Shown one piece after another: positions 8,182 to 16,151 of a stretch of DNA of 64,000 bases. Position numbers and translations under genes: made by a program. The first letter of the stretch is position 1. Every line of letters starts with the position of its first letter. Origin of the DNA: Hahella sp050299855 (GTDB lineage Bacteria > Pseudomonadota > Gammaproteobacteria > Pseudomonadales > Oleiphilaceae); the NCBI GenBank assembly GCA_050299855.1, contig JBNKWQ010000046.1, positions 1-64,000 on the forward strand, given 5' to 3'. Under the pieces are notes generated by a model, which made no database searches, was not told the DNA's origin, and saw only the letters and a list, made by a program, of their open reading frames with translations.

Positions 8182-8942
8182 GTCGTTAAAAACAAGTGAT
8201 CGAATTGATTGTCATCCACTGATTCCCGCTTCTCAGGCTGCATGGACTCTAAGCGTTCGAATATCTTGCACAGATAGGCATCAAGCAAGCCCACTCTGGG
8301 TATGACGCATTTCTCTTCCGCTTTGGCTTTTAACGATAGGAGTTCTGCGATCGTAGATCGGATTACCTCATCCTTCACCATCAAGCCAATCAGCTCACCG
8401 AAGGCTACGGGAGGCATGGCTGGCATCGCCAAATTCGCTTCAGATTCGGCTACCCACAATGCGCATAGCGCTGTTCGTATCACATAGAAGTAACGCTTCA
8501 GGGGCGCCTCATCCGCAACCAGAATCTTGCGCCAGTCGTTACCGGCCATCGAGCTGTAGTGATGAAACAGGGCACGCCGGTCCAGGCTGCTGATGGCTAA
8601 CTGCCGAATCGCCTCGGTAAACCAGGCATCGGCCCGATAGACCAGAGGAGAGTGCAGCCATTCCAACAGACTGGGGTTGCTGCCACGCATCAATCCCAGA
8701 GCTTTGCGCAGATCCCAGCCGTTGACATCCAGTTCGTCAATGATAGGGTTCTCGATCACATCCCTGTGCTTACCCACTGAAAGGTAATGCTCAACAGGGT
8801 GAACATAGATAAAGCGTACATCGTAGTCGCTGTTGGGGGAGACAAAATCCCAGGCCCGGCTGCCGGATTCACAGGCATAAAGAATGTCTACGCTGTGTTC
8901 CCATTCGATCCGTTCCAATGTCTCCAGAATTCTCTTTTTCAT
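8166..8942 (-). CDS. RlaP/YcgL-type nucleotidyltransferase of RNA repair
   Basis: A 258-residue polymerase-beta-fold nucleotidyltransferase. The active-site signature is GSRAWDFVSPNSDYDVRFIY (near residues 27-46): the GS motif with the two metal-binding aspartates of SDYDVRF. This matches COG3541/PF10127, described by comparative genomics as a family associated with RNA-repair operons. The start at 8942 (MKKRILETL) is preferred to 8963. It follows the slipin gene by about 55 bases on the same strand and shares its promoter and leader. It may add nucleotides to damaged RNA ends, but no biochemical role is established for this protein. Confidence 0.8.
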   Translation of the reverse strand: MKKRILETLERIEWEHSVDILYACESGSRAWDFVSPNSDYDVRFIYVHPVEHYLSVGKHRDVIENPIIDELDVNGWDLRKALGLMRGSNPSLLEWLHSPLVYRADAWFTEAIRQLAISSLDRRALFHHYSSMAGNDWRKILVADEAPLKRYFYVIRTALCALWVAESEANLAMPAMPPVAFGELIGLMVKDEVIRSTIAELLSLKAKAEEKCVIPRVGLLDAYLCKIFERLESMQPEKRESVDDNQFDHLFLTTLRAA

Positions 8943-8996
8943 TTTATGTATTCCAATCATCAATTTGCTGGTGGATCATTAAAAACCCGGCAAACA

Positions 8997-10148
8997 TCAG
9001 GGAGACTGCTTGCCGGTGGTTTTACTGGTCAGGCTGACCAGTCCATTCATGACCGAATCCAGACCGCCATAGACGGTCAGGTTGCCGATGCGATCCGCCA
9101 CTTTTTCCAAAGACTCCAGTTCTTTCAGGCGAAGCAGCACAGGATTGCCTTCCATCATTTTCGCCGTGTTGTGTAGCGAACGGGTGGCTGCGGTTTCTTC
9201 CCGTCGACGGATCAGGTTGGCCTCGGCAGTTTTCTGGGCCTGCACCACCTGGTTCAGGATCTCCTTCATTTCTCCAGGCAGGATGATGTCTTTCACACCG
9301 ACCTGTTCCAGCTCGAACCCCATGCCTTGCAGATGTTCCGTCACTGCTTTGCTGATGGACTTGGCGATGGCATTTTTATCTGCCAGCAGTTCATCCAGCG
9401 TTCGTGTGCCCACCGCTTCCCGCAGTGCTAGTTGCAGACGGCGATAAACATAGTCGCCAGGGTTTTTCACCTTGGAGACCACTGCTACCGGGTCGCACAT
9501 GCGGTAGACTGCGTTCAGGTTCAGTCGCAGACTTACCCGATCCTTGGTCAGGATTTCCTGGCCGGAAATTTCCACGCTCTGCCATTTCAGGTCCAGGACC
9601 TGGGTAGTCAGTTCGCGGTTAAACGTCCAGTAACCGTAGCGGCCGGCTTTCAGGGTGCTGACCATTTCGCCGTCCACAAACAGTAACCCCATGGATTGGT
9701 CAGGCACCGTCAGCTGTATCCAGGCTTTACGGTTGCCGATGGAGTCCAAACCCTGGCGGTCCAGCTGCGCCAGTAGCGTCGGAGCCAAACGATAGTCTTC
9801 GCGAATATCAATGGTTTCCACCGCCAGGTTCTGCGTGGACTTCCAGGTCACCAGTCGTGCACCAGGCTCCAAAAGCAACTTGATCTGGCCGTCCAGGCGC
9901 ACAATGGCGACTTCGTCCAAACCCACCATGGTGATATTCACCTCGGCGCGAAAGCATTCCAGAGTCAGCAACAATTCCAATTTTGGGTGTTGCACCCTGG
10001 CATCTTTCAGCGACAGGGTCTCTGCCTGATACCGGCGCTTCGGATCAAACAGGCGATAACGCCCTGTGCTCAGCACCCGGACCAGATGACGGTCCCGGTA
10101 CAATAAAACTTTTTCGTCGTCAGCCACATTCATGGTTAACCAAAACAT
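8997..10148 (-). CDS. slipin-type SPFH/band 7 protein of the RNA-repair locus
   Basis: A 383-residue SPFH-domain protein. The N-terminal third repeats short beta segments with a VLSTGRYRLFDP motif, which recurs in diverged form as TLKAGRYGYWTFNR. The SPFH core runs from about residue 165 (VEISGQEILTKDRVSLRLNL) to VKDIILPGEMKEILNQVVQA, followed by an Ala/Glu-rich coiled coil and a conserved tail (NTAKMMEGNPVLLRLKELES). No N-terminal membrane helix is seen. Slipins of this kind are frequently encoded next to rtcB/rtcR. The ATG at 10148 is chosen because AAGGAG lies at 10157-10162. It is the first gene behind the structured leader and a sigma54-like promoter. Confidence 0.85.
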   Translation of the reverse strand: MFWLTMNVADDEKVLLYRDRHLVRVLSTGRYRLFDPKRRYQAETLSLKDARVQHPKLELLLTLECFRAEVNITMVGLDEVAIVRLDGQIKLLLEPGARLVTWKSTQNLAVETIDIREDYRLAPTLLAQLDRQGLDSIGNRKAWIQLTVPDQSMGLLFVDGEMVSTLKAGRYGYWTFNRELTTQVLDLKWQSVEISGQEILTKDRVSLRLNLNAVYRMCDPVAVVSKVKNPGDYVYRRLQLALREAVGTRTLDELLADKNAIAKSISKAVTEHLQGMGFELEQVGVKDIILPGEMKEILNQVVQAQKTAEANLIRRREETAATRSLHNTAKMMEGNPVLLRLKELESLEKVADRIGNLTVYGGLDSVMNGLVSLTSKTTGKQSP

Positions 10149-10260
10149 TGTTATTACTCCTTCCATAAACCAGGCTGTATTGTTTTTGCCAGTTCGTGCC
10201 TGAACCTATTTGGTTGCAGGATCTCAGCTGGTTAAAGAACCTGCGAGGGAGCGTTGGTTA

Positions 10261-10455
10261 GTCGGTTAAGGGGATGAGCGATTCACCCTGAATCGTCCGG
10301 TCCTCCCTGGCCATATCATTCCGCCAACCGACGCCCACAACACTGCAACTCACAGGTTTTGTATGCCTGCCCCTTATCGACAGCCGGGCTGATAAGGGGC
10401 TTCATACCATTTTGGGCCGAAGCCCGTTTCAATTTATGCTAGGAACTTAACCTAG
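10261..10455 (-). ncRNA. structured leader RNA of the slipin-rlaP operon
   Basis: Between the tRNA-like element and the slipin gene the minus strand can form several strong helices: a 5-bp hairpin (10439-10443 with 10451-10455), a GGGC-TTCG-GCCC tetraloop hairpin (10414-10425), a perfect 10-bp stem (10369-10378 with 10391-10400), a 7-bp hairpin with CCC loop on the plus strand (10279-10285 with 10289-10295) and a long-range 7-bp pairing enclosing it (10261-10267 with 10326-10332). No open frame is convincing here. The density of perfect stems argues for a functional RNA, either a 5' leader or a processed small RNA. No known RNA family is recognised beyond the tRNA-like part. Confidence 0.55.
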
Positions 10456-10469
10456 TGGCCAATGGCCGT

Positions 10470-10541
10470 GAGTTTGAGTGGGATTCGAACCCACTACCCA
10501 TTGAGTCAAGTCAATTGCTCTACCAGATGAGCTATCAAACA
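10470..10541 (-). ncRNA. tRNA-like RNA element upstream of slipin
   Basis: The minus strand folds as a near-complete tRNA cloverleaf: acceptor TGTTTGA/TCAAACT (six of seven pairs, U-U at the end), T8 A9, D-stem GCTC/GAGC with a GG-containing loop, anticodon stem ATTGA/TCAAT, five-base variable loop GGGTA, and T-arm GTGGG-TTCGAAT-CCCAC. The anticodon loop is only six bases (CTTGAC), the terminal pair is open and no CCA is encoded, so a normal decoding tRNA is unlikely. Bacterial Y RNAs (YrlA) found with Ro60 and RNA-repair genes are known to carry such tRNA mimics. An alternative is a decayed tRNA gene. Confidence 0.7.
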
Positions 10542-10665
10542 GATGAATGCTGGCCGGGATTGCTCGCCGATCTGATCTCCGTCGGTACATCCTGCTTCAG
10601 AGAAGGGATGCCGGACTGACCTTCAGAATCAGTGCCGTTGCCGAGATCACATTCCCGCTATGTAT

Positions 10666-10681
10666 TCCAATCCTCATGCCA
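10666..10681 (-). promoter_or_regulatory. sigma54-like promoter for leader RNA, slipin and rlaP
   Basis: On the minus strand TGGCATGAGGATTGGA matches the -24/-12 consensus (TGGCAC-N5-TTGCA) with correct spacing; the deviations are C to T in the -24 box and C to G in the -12 GC pair. The expected start is near 10655, about 115 bases before the tRNA-like element. RtcR, encoded divergently, is a sigma54 activator, which supports the call. Confidence 0.55.
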
Positions 10682-10838
10682 GGTGCTTGGGAGATTTTTC
10701 TGCTATTTTTTAAATCATTGTTTTTATTGAGAATAATTTTGTTTTTGTACGATTCTTCTGAGATTGACCTGTCTTCATAACAAAGGAATAATGATCTGTA
10801 TTTATCTAAACCTATTAATAGTTATCGAAATAGATCAT

Positions 10839-12446
10839 ATGAAAACAGTGGTGATTGGCCTGCTCGGCACAGTAATGGATAGACGTGGAACAGGGGTGAA
10901 GCGCTGGAATACCTGGCGACCTACGGTGGGGATTTTTATGCAGGACGACTTGCTGGTGGATCGTGTCGAGTTGTTGCATGACAGTCGGGACTCGCGTCTG
11001 GCTAACAATGTAGGGGCGGATATCGAAACGGTGTCGCCTGAGACGGAAATCAAACTTCATCAGATAAAATTCAGTGACCCCTGGGATTTTGAGAACGTCT
11101 ACAGCACGCTGTTGGACTTCGTTGAGAACTATTCCTTCAAGCCGGAAGAGGAGCGCTATCTCGTGCATATCACCACGGGCACTCATGTGGCACAGATCTG
11201 CTGGTTCCTGTTAAGTGAGGCGAACTATATCCCTGCTGAGCTGCTGCAGACTTCGCCGGGGCGTGGCGATAAATCCGCCTCGGGCAACTACCACATTATT
11301 AACCTGGACCTGTCCAAGTACGATGCGATCAGTTCGCGCTTCAGGCGTCGGCAATTGGAAGGTGCTGAATTTCTGAAATCCGGTATCGCCACCCGCAATG
11401 CCCGTTTCAATGCCATGATCCAGCAGATCGAACGGGTGGCGGTCCGTTCCAGTGCGCCCATATTAATCACCGGACCGACAGGGGCGGGCAAGTCCCAGCT
11501 GGCAGGGAAAATCTATGAGCTGAAGCATATCCGCGGTTTGGTAAAAGGCGAATTCGTGGCGGTTAACTGTGCCACTTTGCGTGGGGACGGCGCCATGTCT
11601 GCGCTGTTTGGACATATACGTGGGGCTTTTACCGGTGCGCAAAACGCGCGTAAGGGTTTGCTAGCCAAAGCGCATCAAGGGCTGTTGTTTCTCGATGAAA
11701 TTGGCGAGCTGGGGTTGGACGAGCAGGCCATGCTACTTCATGCGATTGAGGAGAAAACCTTTTATCCCGTGGGCTCGGATAATCCGATGGCTAGCGATTT
11801 TCAGCTGATTGCGGGAACTAACCGTGACCTGCAAAAGCAAGTGCGGGAGGGGAGCTTTCGGGAAGACTTGCTGGCGCGGATTAATCTTTGGAGTTATGAG
11901 CTGCCGGGGCTCCGAAATCGCCAGGAGGATATTGAGCCTAACCTGGACTATGAGCTGCAAAAAGCAGAGCAACAGCTGGGGCATAAAGTGAGCTTTAACA
12001 AGGCGGCCCGTGAGCAGTTTCTGGCATTCGCCAGAAGGGCTGACTCATCTTGGTCAGGCAATTTTCGTGATCTCAATGCCTGCGTGCAACGCATGGCGAC
12101 TTTATCGGAGGGAGGCAGAATCAATGAGATGTTGGTGGCAGAAGAGTCTGAACGCTTGAAGCAATATTGGCAGCGGCCTGGGGCTGAGGGTCATCTGCCT
12201 TCGCTGTCTGAGGTGCTGAGCCCGGAGCAGGTAGAAGATATCGATCTTTTCGATCAGCAGCAGTTGCGTCAAGTGATTGCTGTGTGCAGAGAATGTCACA
12301 CGCTCTCAGATGCCGGGCGGCGCCTTTTTAATCGCTCCCGGCTAAAGAAAAGTTCCAGTAATGATTCCCATCGATTACGTCTGTATCTGGCGAAGTTTGA
12401 TTTGAAGTTTGAAGAGATTCGTCAAAACAAAAACGCAGGGTTTTAG
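10839..12446 (+). CDS. rtcR: RtcR, sigma54-dependent activator of RNA repair
   Basis: A 535-residue bacterial enhancer-binding protein. The N-terminal RtcR domain (CARF-like, residues 1 to about 180, beginning MKTVVIGLLGTVMDRRG and containing VHITTGTHVAQICWF) senses RNA ends; in enterobacteria RtcR responds to RNA fragments with 2',3'-cyclic phosphate. The AAA+ domain has Walker A GPTGAGKS (202-209), the sigma54-contact loop GAFTGA (262-267) and Walker B LLFLDE (282-287). A C-terminal helix-turn-helix region ends the protein. The ATG at 10839 is chosen because family homology starts there; upstream in-frame codons lack homology. It is divergent from the slipin unit and overlaps the end of the next, opposite gene by four bases. 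Confidence 0.95.
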   Translation: MKTVVIGLLGTVMDRRGTGVKRWNTWRPTVGIFMQDDLLVDRVELLHDSRDSRLANNVGADIETVSPETEIKLHQIKFSDPWDFENVYSTLLDFVENYSFKPEEERYLVHITTGTHVAQICWFLLSEANYIPAELLQTSPGRGDKSASGNYHIINLDLSKYDAISSRFRRRQLEGAEFLKSGIATRNARFNAMIQQIERVAVRSSAPILITGPTGAGKSQLAGKIYELKHIRGLVKGEFVAVNCATLRGDGAMSALFGHIRGAFTGAQNARKGLLAKAHQGLLFLDEIGELGLDEQAMLLHAIEEKTFYPVGSDNPMASDFQLIAGTNRDLQKQVREGSFREDLLARINLWSYELPGLRNRQEDIEPNLDYELQKAEQQLGHKVSFNKAAREQFLAFARRADSSWSGNFRDLNACVQRMATLSEGGRINEMLVAEESERLKQYWQRPGAEGHLPSLSEVLSPEQVEDIDLFDQQQLRQVIAVCRECHTLSDAGRRLFNRSRLKKSSSNDSHRLRLYLAKFDLKFEEIRQNKNAGF

Positions 12447-13048
12447 GCGCCAGCCTCTTCATGGGTCACCCAGTTATCAATTACTCTGTGCTCAATTAAC
12501 CGTTTGACCTTTCTGTCTTTGGTTGTGAATGCGAAAACGTCAATGCGGTCGCGGCCAATGCAGGCAAAGACAGTGCCGACCTCATAGTTCAATAATTCAG
12601 TGTTAGTCATTTTCCCCAGACTATCCCACTTATGGAGCAGTTTTCCGCCCCGCGCCTTGAAGTATTGTGCCGGGTCAGCCAGCTTGCCGTCGCGGCGGGT
12701 GGCGTGAACGGCATGGATATAGCCTATGGAGTCACGGTAAAGATAAAACACGCATCCACCAAAGCTGTCTGAATAAACATACCCCGGTGCTTCCAGGTCG
12801 GCAAAGGTCGCGTACTGAGGGCGATAGACCACATTCACGGCATTAGCGCCTTGTGGATTAGGCAGCCCTTTGACGATGACCTCGTTCTCTCCCAGGTCAA
12901 CTTTGGCATCATAGTAATCATCGACAAGATCGCCTCTCTGGGCTTTTTTGACAATCTTGTTTTCCACTTTTGCGCCGTTGACGGCGCTGAACCACAGGGT
13001 GCCTCCGGATTCAATGATTTGCTTAACCTTTGCAGCATTTACACTCAT
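12443..13048 (-). CDS. unknown protein in RNA-repair locus, possible Cys/His enzyme
   Basis: A 201-residue soluble protein I do not recognise as any named family. The centre carries SDSFGGCVFYLYRDSIGYIH, followed two residues later by a further histidine (Cys99, His112, His115). The Gly-Gly-Cys followed 12-16 residues later by His recalls CNF1/BLF1-type deamidase sites, but other Cys-His enzymes or a binding protein are equally possible. It has no signal peptide or membrane segment. It lies between rtcR (convergent, ends overlap by four bases) and the zinc-ribbon/rtcB operon (divergent), which ties it to RNA repair by position only. No TROVE/Ro60 features are present. Confidence 0.7.
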   Translation of the reverse strand: MSVNAAKVKQIIESGGTLWFSAVNGAKVENKIVKKAQRGDLVDDYYDAKVDLGENEVIVKGLPNPQGANAVNVVYRPQYATFADLEAPGYVYSDSFGGCVFYLYRDSIGYIHAVHATRRDGKLADPAQYFKARGGKLLHKWDSLGKMTNTELLNYEVGTVFACIGRDRIDVFAFTTKDRKVKRLIEHRVIDNWVTHEEAGA

Positions 13049-13315
13049 GGATTAGTCCTACTTCGTGATTATTTGACAGTTATTCCCTTAAGTAAGCGAC
13101 ACCGATCTATATTCCCCCTCGCTTTATTTCCTAAATGTACCAATTTCACGTCATCCTCATGGTGCGAACAGGGTAAAGACTTGGAGGTTGTGTTGATGAA
13201 TTGTCGAAGCAATATAGATAGATGACGATCTATTTAGATCAAATTATTTGAATGGAATTTTGAGGAATTTGATTAAATATTTTATAAATCAATAAATTAA
13301 CAGTAATTATTATCT

Positions 13316-13331
13316 TGGCATTCTTATTGTT
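13316..13331 (+). promoter_or_regulatory. sigma54-like promoter of zinc-ribbon-rtcB-rtcA
   Basis: TGGCAT at 13316-13321, five bases, then TTGTT at 13327-13331 match a sigma54 -24/-12 promoter except for the C of the -12 GC pair and the last base of the -24 box. The predicted transcription start lies at about 13341-13343, which makes the ATG at 13346 too close to be used and favours the start at 13367. E. coli rtcBA is likewise sigma54/RtcR dependent. Confidence 0.6.
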
Positions 13332-13366
13332 ATATCTAAGTAAGAATGTATCGGTGGATCAGCCAA

Positions 13367-13837
13367 ATGAAGAGCAACAAACAGCGCCGTCAGGAAATTA
13401 AAGCCCGTCGTCTAAAACGAGCGGAAAAACACTGTGCAGATGTGAATCAACCGGTTTGGATGTTGCCGTTGAACTCGGTTGCAGCTGATCCGAAGGCTTT
13501 GTCCCATAACAACACCTATGGTCCGTTACCGGCGTATTATGTGGATAAACCCTTTATCTGCGTCAGTTGCGGGAAGGAAGAAGTGTGGACTGCCCAGCGT
13601 CAGAAATGGTGGTACGAAATTGCCAAAGGCAACATCAATACCACTGCTGTACGTTGTCACGCTTGCCGTCAGCAGGAGAAGCAACGTCGGACAGAAGCGC
13701 GCCGCATACATTTTGCAGGCCTTGCAGAAAAACGCCTGATAGGTCTGGCATTAAAACATTCGCAAGGCCCGGCAGATAAGGCTGGCCAAAAGACGACACA
13801 GATTCAAAGTAGTAAAGGAGAACAAAATGCCCATTGA
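13367..13837 (+). CDS. zinc-ribbon protein of the rtcB operon
   Basis: A basic protein of 156 residues. The central domain has two CxxC pairs, FICVSCGKEEVW and VRCHACR, separated by TAQRQKWWYEIAKGN, which matches the probable zinc-ribbon family PF13451 often encoded beside rtcB. The Lys/Arg-rich N-terminus (KSNKQRRQEIKARRLKR) and C-terminus suggest nucleic-acid binding. The start at 13367 has GGTGGA upstream and lies after the predicted sigma54 start site. Its end overlaps the rtcB start by 11 bases, so the two are co-translated. A role in presenting RNA to the ligase is inference. Confidence 0.75.
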   Translation: MKSNKQRRQEIKARRLKRAEKHCADVNQPVWMLPLNSVAADPKALSHNNTYGPLPAYYVDKPFICVSCGKEEVWTAQRQKWWYEIAKGNINTTAVRCHACRQQEKQRRTEARRIHFAGLAEKRLIGLALKHSQGPADKAGQKTTQIQSSKGEQNAH

Positions 13838-15041
13838 AATTACGAATGTCGAAAAGGGCGTGCCAGTGAAAAGCTGGACGGTGGGAGTGCCGTTTGAGGT
13901 GGAAGCCCGCCAGCAATTGAAGAACATCGCGTCTTTGCCTTTCATCCATAAATGGGTGTCGGCGATGCCGGATGTGCATCTGGGTAAAGGTGCAACGATT
14001 GGATCGGTAATTCCGACCACCGGTGCCATTATTCCCGCTGCAGTGGGTGTGGATATCGGTTGTGGCATGATGGCAGTGAAGACTGATCTGCATGCGAATC
14101 AGTTGCCGGATTCGTTGAAGACCCTGCGTAGCAATATTGAGCAGGCGATTCCCCATGGCCGTAAGCCGGGGCGTCGGGACCCAGGAAGCTGGCATGACCT
14201 GCCGTCGGATGTTACCGATCGCTGGGGGGTGGAGCTGGAGGGCCGTTTCAAGGTGCTGTGCGAGAAGCATCCGGTATTGAAGAACACCAATAATGTTAAG
14301 CATCTGGGAACCCTGGGGACAGGTAACCACTTTGTGGAAGTGTGCCTGGATGAAAACAATGCGGTCTGGATCATGCTGCACTCTGGTTCCCGTGGTGTGG
14401 GCAACCGTATAGGTGAGCATTTTATTCAACTGGCGAAGAAGGAAATGGAACGTTTCTTTATCCAGCTGCCGGATAAGGATCTGGCCTATCTGGCGGAAGG
14501 CACAGACTACTTTAACGACTATGTGGAAGCCGTGGGCTGGGCTCAGGATTATGCCCGTATCAACCGCCAGACCATGATGCAGCGCGCCCTGAATGCGCTG
14601 GCGAAAACGCTGAATAAGCCGGTGATCGTCGAAATGGAAGCGGTTAACTGCCACCATAACTACGTGCAGAAAGAAACACATTACGGCAAGGAGGTCTGGT
14701 TAACCCGTAAAGGCGCCGTGAGTGCGCAGGAAGGTCAACTGGGAATTATTCCGGGCAGCATGGGCGCGAGATCCTTTATCGTTCGCGGTAAAGGCAATCA
14801 GGAAAGTTTCTGTAGCTGTAGCCACGGTGCGGGCAGGGTGATGTCCCGAACCCAGGCAAAGAAGGTGGTGACGGTAGAAGAGCATGCTCAGGCCACCGCC
14901 CATGTGGAATGTCGTAAAGATGCGGCTGTGGTGGATGAAACACCGAGTGCCTACAAGGATATTGACGCGGTGATGGCGGCACAGTCGGATCTGGTAGAAA
15001 TCGTGTATACCTTGAGGCAAGTCGTTTGTGTGAAAGGTTAG
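13827..15041 (+). CDS. rtcB: RtcB, GTP-dependent RNA ligase
   Basis: A 404-residue RtcB ligase, which joins RNA 2',3'-cyclic phosphate or 3'-phosphate ends to 5'-hydroxyl ends using GTP and manganese, in the cytoplasm. All hallmark residues are present: VHLGKGATIG, the metal ligands of GVDIGCGM (Asp76, Cys79), GNHF (His168), LHSGSRG (His185), VNCHHNYV (His277), the GMP-binding GSMGARSF and the histidine that is guanylated in CSHGAGR (His333). The C-terminus ends in Lys-Gly, close to the usual family ending. It overlaps the zinc-ribbon gene and is followed by rtcA after 93 bases of repeat. Confidence 0.97.
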   Translation: MPIEITNVEKGVPVKSWTVGVPFEVEARQQLKNIASLPFIHKWVSAMPDVHLGKGATIGSVIPTTGAIIPAAVGVDIGCGMMAVKTDLHANQLPDSLKTLRSNIEQAIPHGRKPGRRDPGSWHDLPSDVTDRWGVELEGRFKVLCEKHPVLKNTNNVKHLGTLGTGNHFVEVCLDENNAVWIMLHSGSRGVGNRIGEHFIQLAKKEMERFFIQLPDKDLAYLAEGTDYFNDYVEAVGWAQDYARINRQTMMQRALNALAKTLNKPVIVEMEAVNCHHNYVQKETHYGKEVWLTRKGAVSAQEGQLGIIPGSMGARSFIVRGKGNQESFCSCSHGAGRVMSRTQAKKVVTVEEHAQATAHVECRKDAAVVDETPSAYKDIDAVMAAQSDLVEIVYTLRQVVCVKG

Positions 15042-15059
15042 TGTCGATGCTTCGTACTA

Positions 15060-15114
15060 CTAAGGCCTCTTTTTAAACTATGGCCTCAATTTAAACCTAG
15101 GGTCCCAATTTAAA
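15060..15114. repeat. three degenerate tandem repeats between rtcB and rtcA
   Basis: Units at 15060-15077, 15078-15095 and 15097-15114 share the pattern CTAxGGxCYCxxTTTAAA (18 bases). They fill most of the rtcB-rtcA gap. Similar arrays of unrelated sequence lie at 18122, 20163 and 20520. Confidence 0.75.
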
Positions 15115-15134
15115 TTTAAGGAAAAGTCTAACTT

Positions 15135-16133
15135 ATGGAAACAATCGAAATCGACGGACGTATGGGTGAAGGCGGCGGGCAGATCCTGCGTTCAGCCCTG
15201 ACCCTGTCGATGCTCTGCGGTAAAGCCGTTGAGATGCATCATATCCGTGGCAAAAGGCCCAAGCCCGGCCTGATGCGGCAGCATCTGACATGCGTGAATG
15301 CTGCAAGGGAAATTTGTCAGGGCCGGATCGAAGGTGCGGGCCTGGGTTCGCAACAACTGCGTTTTATTCCTGGCGCAATCAAGGGAGGAGACTACCGTTT
15401 TGATGTCGGTAGTGCCGGCAGCACAACACTGGTGTTTGAGACCATTCTGTTGCCGCTGTTGTTGGCGTCAGATACATCTACAGTGGCGTTTTTGGGAGGG
15501 ACTCATAATCCGATGGCACCACCTTTGACCTATATCAAACGCTCCTTTCTGCCACTATTGCGGGACATGGGAGCGCAGGTGGAAATCAATACCGAGCGGT
15601 GGGGATTTATGCCTGTGGGAGGCGGAAAATGGCAGGCGTTGATAAAGCCCTCACAGTGGCATCCCATCGAGAAGCTTGAGCGCGGCGATCTCGTTCACAG
15701 TACGTTGACGGCCTATGAGGTTGGGTTGCCCAACAGAGTTGCTGAGCGTGAAGTGAAGGCCTATGAGAAGCAGTCCTCAATAGCGGTCAATGATGTGCGT
15801 ATTCGGCAACCCAAAGCCGGCTCCCCCGGTAACCTGCTGGCCATCGACTTGCAGTTCGAGAACAGCAGCATTTGTTTGACGGAACTGGGTCGGCCACGTA
15901 TCACCTCTGAGCGGGTCGCCGCAGATCTACGGCGACAGGTAGAGCTTTACCTGGAAAGTGGAACGGTGTTGGATGAACACCTGGCTGACCAAATGATGCT
16001 GCCCATGGCAATGGCCGGTGGTGGCAAGTTTTCCTGCGGCGAGCTTTCACAGCATGCAGAAACTAACCGGGAAGTGATCAGGATGTTTACCGGAGCACGG
16101 ATAAACCTGGATCAGGGTATTCTGAGGCTTTAG
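15135..16133 (+). CDS. rtcA: RtcA, RNA 3'-terminal phosphate cyclase
   Basis: A 332-residue RNA 3'-phosphate cyclase. It uses ATP to convert an RNA 3'-phosphate into a 2',3'-cyclic phosphate, generating substrates for RtcB. The N-terminus has IDGRMGEGGGQILRSAL, the family signature, followed by RGKRPKPGLMRQH and DVGSAGSTTLV. The adenylated histidine lies in SQHAETN (His307). Length and motifs are complete. It is the last gene of the sigma54-controlled repair operon and has its own AT-rich upstream spacer. Confidence 0.96.
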   Translation: METIEIDGRMGEGGGQILRSALTLSMLCGKAVEMHHIRGKRPKPGLMRQHLTCVNAAREICQGRIEGAGLGSQQLRFIPGAIKGGDYRFDVGSAGSTTLVFETILLPLLLASDTSTVAFLGGTHNPMAPPLTYIKRSFLPLLRDMGAQVEINTERWGFMPVGGGKWQALIKPSQWHPIEKLERGDLVHSTLTAYEVGLPNRVAEREVKAYEKQSSIAVNDVRIRQPKAGSPGNLLAIDLQFENSSICLTELGRPRITSERVAADLRRQVELYLESGTVLDEHLADQMMLPMAMAGGGKFSCGELSQHAETNREVIRMFTGARINLDQGILRL

Positions 16134-16151
16134 TTTCCTTTCTTCTCCTGG

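Noticed and set aside
8997..10148. Antisense open frames inside the slipin and rtcB genes
   Set aside because: They are shadows of strongly supported genes and lack start signals and family motifs.
10470..10541. Ordinary tRNA gene
   Set aside because: The anticodon loop has six bases with a five-pair stem, the first acceptor pair is U-U and no CCA is encoded. Context in the rtcR-slipin gap fits a tRNA mimic better.
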